From Cacajao melanocephalus (taxonomy: Eukaryota > Chordata > Mammalia > Primates > Pitheciidae): 64,000 nt of DNA. The translations under genes were made by a program, and so were the position numbers. This document shows positions 61,660-64,000 of the stretch, piece by piece (the first letter of the stretch is position 1; every line of letters starts with the position of its first letter). Under the pieces are notes generated by a model. The model searched no databases. It was not told the DNA's origin and worked only from the letters and a program-made list of their open reading frames with translations. The DNA is taken from NCBI GenBank assembly GCA_963573385.1, contig CAUYLG010059058.1, forward strand, positions 30,655-94,654, given 5' to 3'.

Positions 61660-62960
61660 TTCCACTTTTTTCTTAAATCTTCTCTTATAAATGAAATCTT
61701 GGTGGACTATAGCTTTCCTGAGTCACAGATATTTGCCCTCAAATTTCTGCAAAATCTGATCTCGGGTCTTATGGTATTTAACGTTGTTAAGTAAAGGCCT
61801 TAGACCACTTCTTTTACCTTGCTTTTAGGTAACTTGCAGGATTCTGTCTTTTTTCCTCAAAATTTAAAACGTTTATCAGGACACAGCAGATGCTTGTTCC
61901 TTTTCAGTAATTTTGCTAATGGTGGACATTTTTTTTTGACTGCAGATTCCAGGTCTTGAGATCTCTTTCCAAGACACTGAATGACCTGCATCGTGGAGCT
62001 TCAATCTCTGATCTCAACCTGTCTGCTTCTCTTCCCGTCCCCATCTCTGAATAGCTTTTCTCTGCTGCCTAAGAGATGGCTTCAAGCGTGGCCTCCACAG
62101 TGATATTTAACCTTTCCATGTTTGTATTTTTGGTTTCTTTGAATGATTTCACCTGTCCTTTCTTCATTTTTCTCATCTCTCAAGCAGCTGCTTCTTACCC
62201 TGTCTTTATGCTTTCTATTTCCAATTTCATCTCTGTTTGATAAAGTCCATATTTAGGTTTAGTGAGAGTACTGGACAGGTATCACTTATTTGTTACCTAG
62301 GGTTCTTTCTTTTGTTACAAATCTTTTTTTTCTTCCCTCTGAAAGGTGTCTTTGTTGTTTCTTCCTCTTTAGAGCCTTTTTCTTTGAATTTTATAACTTC
62401 TCTTTCCAATGTTGGTTGTTACCTGTTGACTCATGCTTAAATGTTCAAGGGTTTTACTCAGGCCTTTAATTTGCTCAAAAAGTAGAGTGTGTGATTCACC
62501 TCAGATAAACAGGAGGTCTCACTAATGCAAACTCCATTCTTATTAAATGATTCAGCAACGGTGAAGAGGGAAAAAGAGGTGGAATCACAGGGCGCCCATG
62601 AAGGAAAGATTTCTGGGCTTTCCTCTGACCCGCACTCATTTTTATGAATCTGCTGGGCTAGATGTTTGCTTTGTATGTGTCCTTTTGTTTGTTGGAAGTT
62701 TGTTGCTCTCGTTTGTTTTAATTTGTGTGAACCAAGGCGTGTCTGTGGCTATACGGTTTGACTGTGTCAAACCTGTTGCCTATTCTGCTACCTGCTCTTT
62801 CAGGGAACATCTTTGCTGACCTGAAGATTCTCTGCTGGGTCCAAGCATGGCTGCCATTGAGTTTCTGAGTGCGTTTCTGTTTATGTCGATTTTACCTTGC
62901 TTTCTAATCCTCCCGAAATCTAGGGAGACTAAAGTCCTTCTGGTGTAGCCCCTCATCACA
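61660..62960. other. Intron 1, unassigned
   Basis: T-rich DNA without a named repeat; short frames only. Confidence 0.5.
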
Positions 62961-62972
62961 CCACATACTATT

Positions 62973-63676
<704 letters not shown>

Positions 63677-64000
63677 ATTATTATTATTATACTTTAAGTT
63701 TTGGGGTACATTTTCAGATTATGCAGGATTATTACATAGGTATACACGTGCCATGGTGTTTTGCTGCATCCATTCCCCCGTGATCTACATTGGGTATTTC
63801 TCCTAATGTTATCCATCCCCAATCCCCTCACCCCCTGCTATCCCTCCTCTACTCACCGCCACCCCCTGCCCACCAACAGGTCCCAGTGTGTGATGTTCCC
63901 CTCCCTGTGTCCATGTGTTCTCATTGTTCAACACCCACTTATGAGTGAGAACATGTGGTGTTTGGTTTTCTGTTCTTGTGTCAGTTTGCTGAGAATGATG
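63677..64000 (-). mobile_element. LINE-1 3' end, antisense, cut by window end
   Basis: TTATACTTTAAGTTTTGGGG, TATACACGTGCCATGGTGTT, CAGTGTGTGATGTTCCCCTC, TGTTCTCATTGTTCAACACC and TTTGCTGAGAATGATG are the complement of a primate L1 3' region. Moderate divergence; the element continues past 64000. Confidence 0.93.

Overview
This is vertebrate nuclear DNA from a primate, not a microbial sequence. Alu elements are dense (about 27 whole or partial copies, some AluY-like), alongside LINE-1, MIR, MaLR LTRs, Tigger1 and MER2. The only recognisable protein-coding sequence is the first coding exon of heparan sulfate 3-O-sulfotransferase 3A1 (HS3ST3A1), on the + strand at 21151-21749. The exon encodes 199 codons plus two bases. 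About eight residues of its variable N-terminal stem differ from the human protein as I remember it, while the catalytic part is as expected. This suggests a non-human catarrhine primate, but that is an inference from memory.

Layout. Positions 1 to about 20000 are the 5' flank of the gene, with an L1 3' end, several MLT1-type LTRs, MIRs, Alus and single-copy DNA. A CpG island spans about 20000-21870 and carries the promoter: an inverted CCAAT box, two GC boxes, a perfect cAMP-response element and a CACGTG E-box. A long GC-rich 5' leader with several short upstream ORFs follows. The CDS begins at 21151 and exon 1 ends at a GT donor (21750-21751). From there to 64000 the window is entirely intron 1. 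Exon 2, which should encode the rest of the sulfotransferase domain, is not in the window. The intron contains Alus, a solo THE1-type LTR with a perfect 5-bp target duplication, a nearly full-length inactive Tigger1 transposon, MER2, MER5A-like elements, microsatellites, and at the end the antisense 3' end of an L1.

Function. The one gene encodes a Golgi type II membrane enzyme that transfers sulfate from PAPS to the 3-OH of glucosamine in heparan sulfate. The rest is regulatory, intronic or repeat DNA. I found no RNA gene, CRISPR array or undescribed multi-gene system. The observations most worth checking are an upstream ORF whose stop lies one base before the main start codon, a 20-bp patch identical to nearby Tigger1 sequence inside an Alu, and several local duplications and hairpins that no standard repeat family explains.
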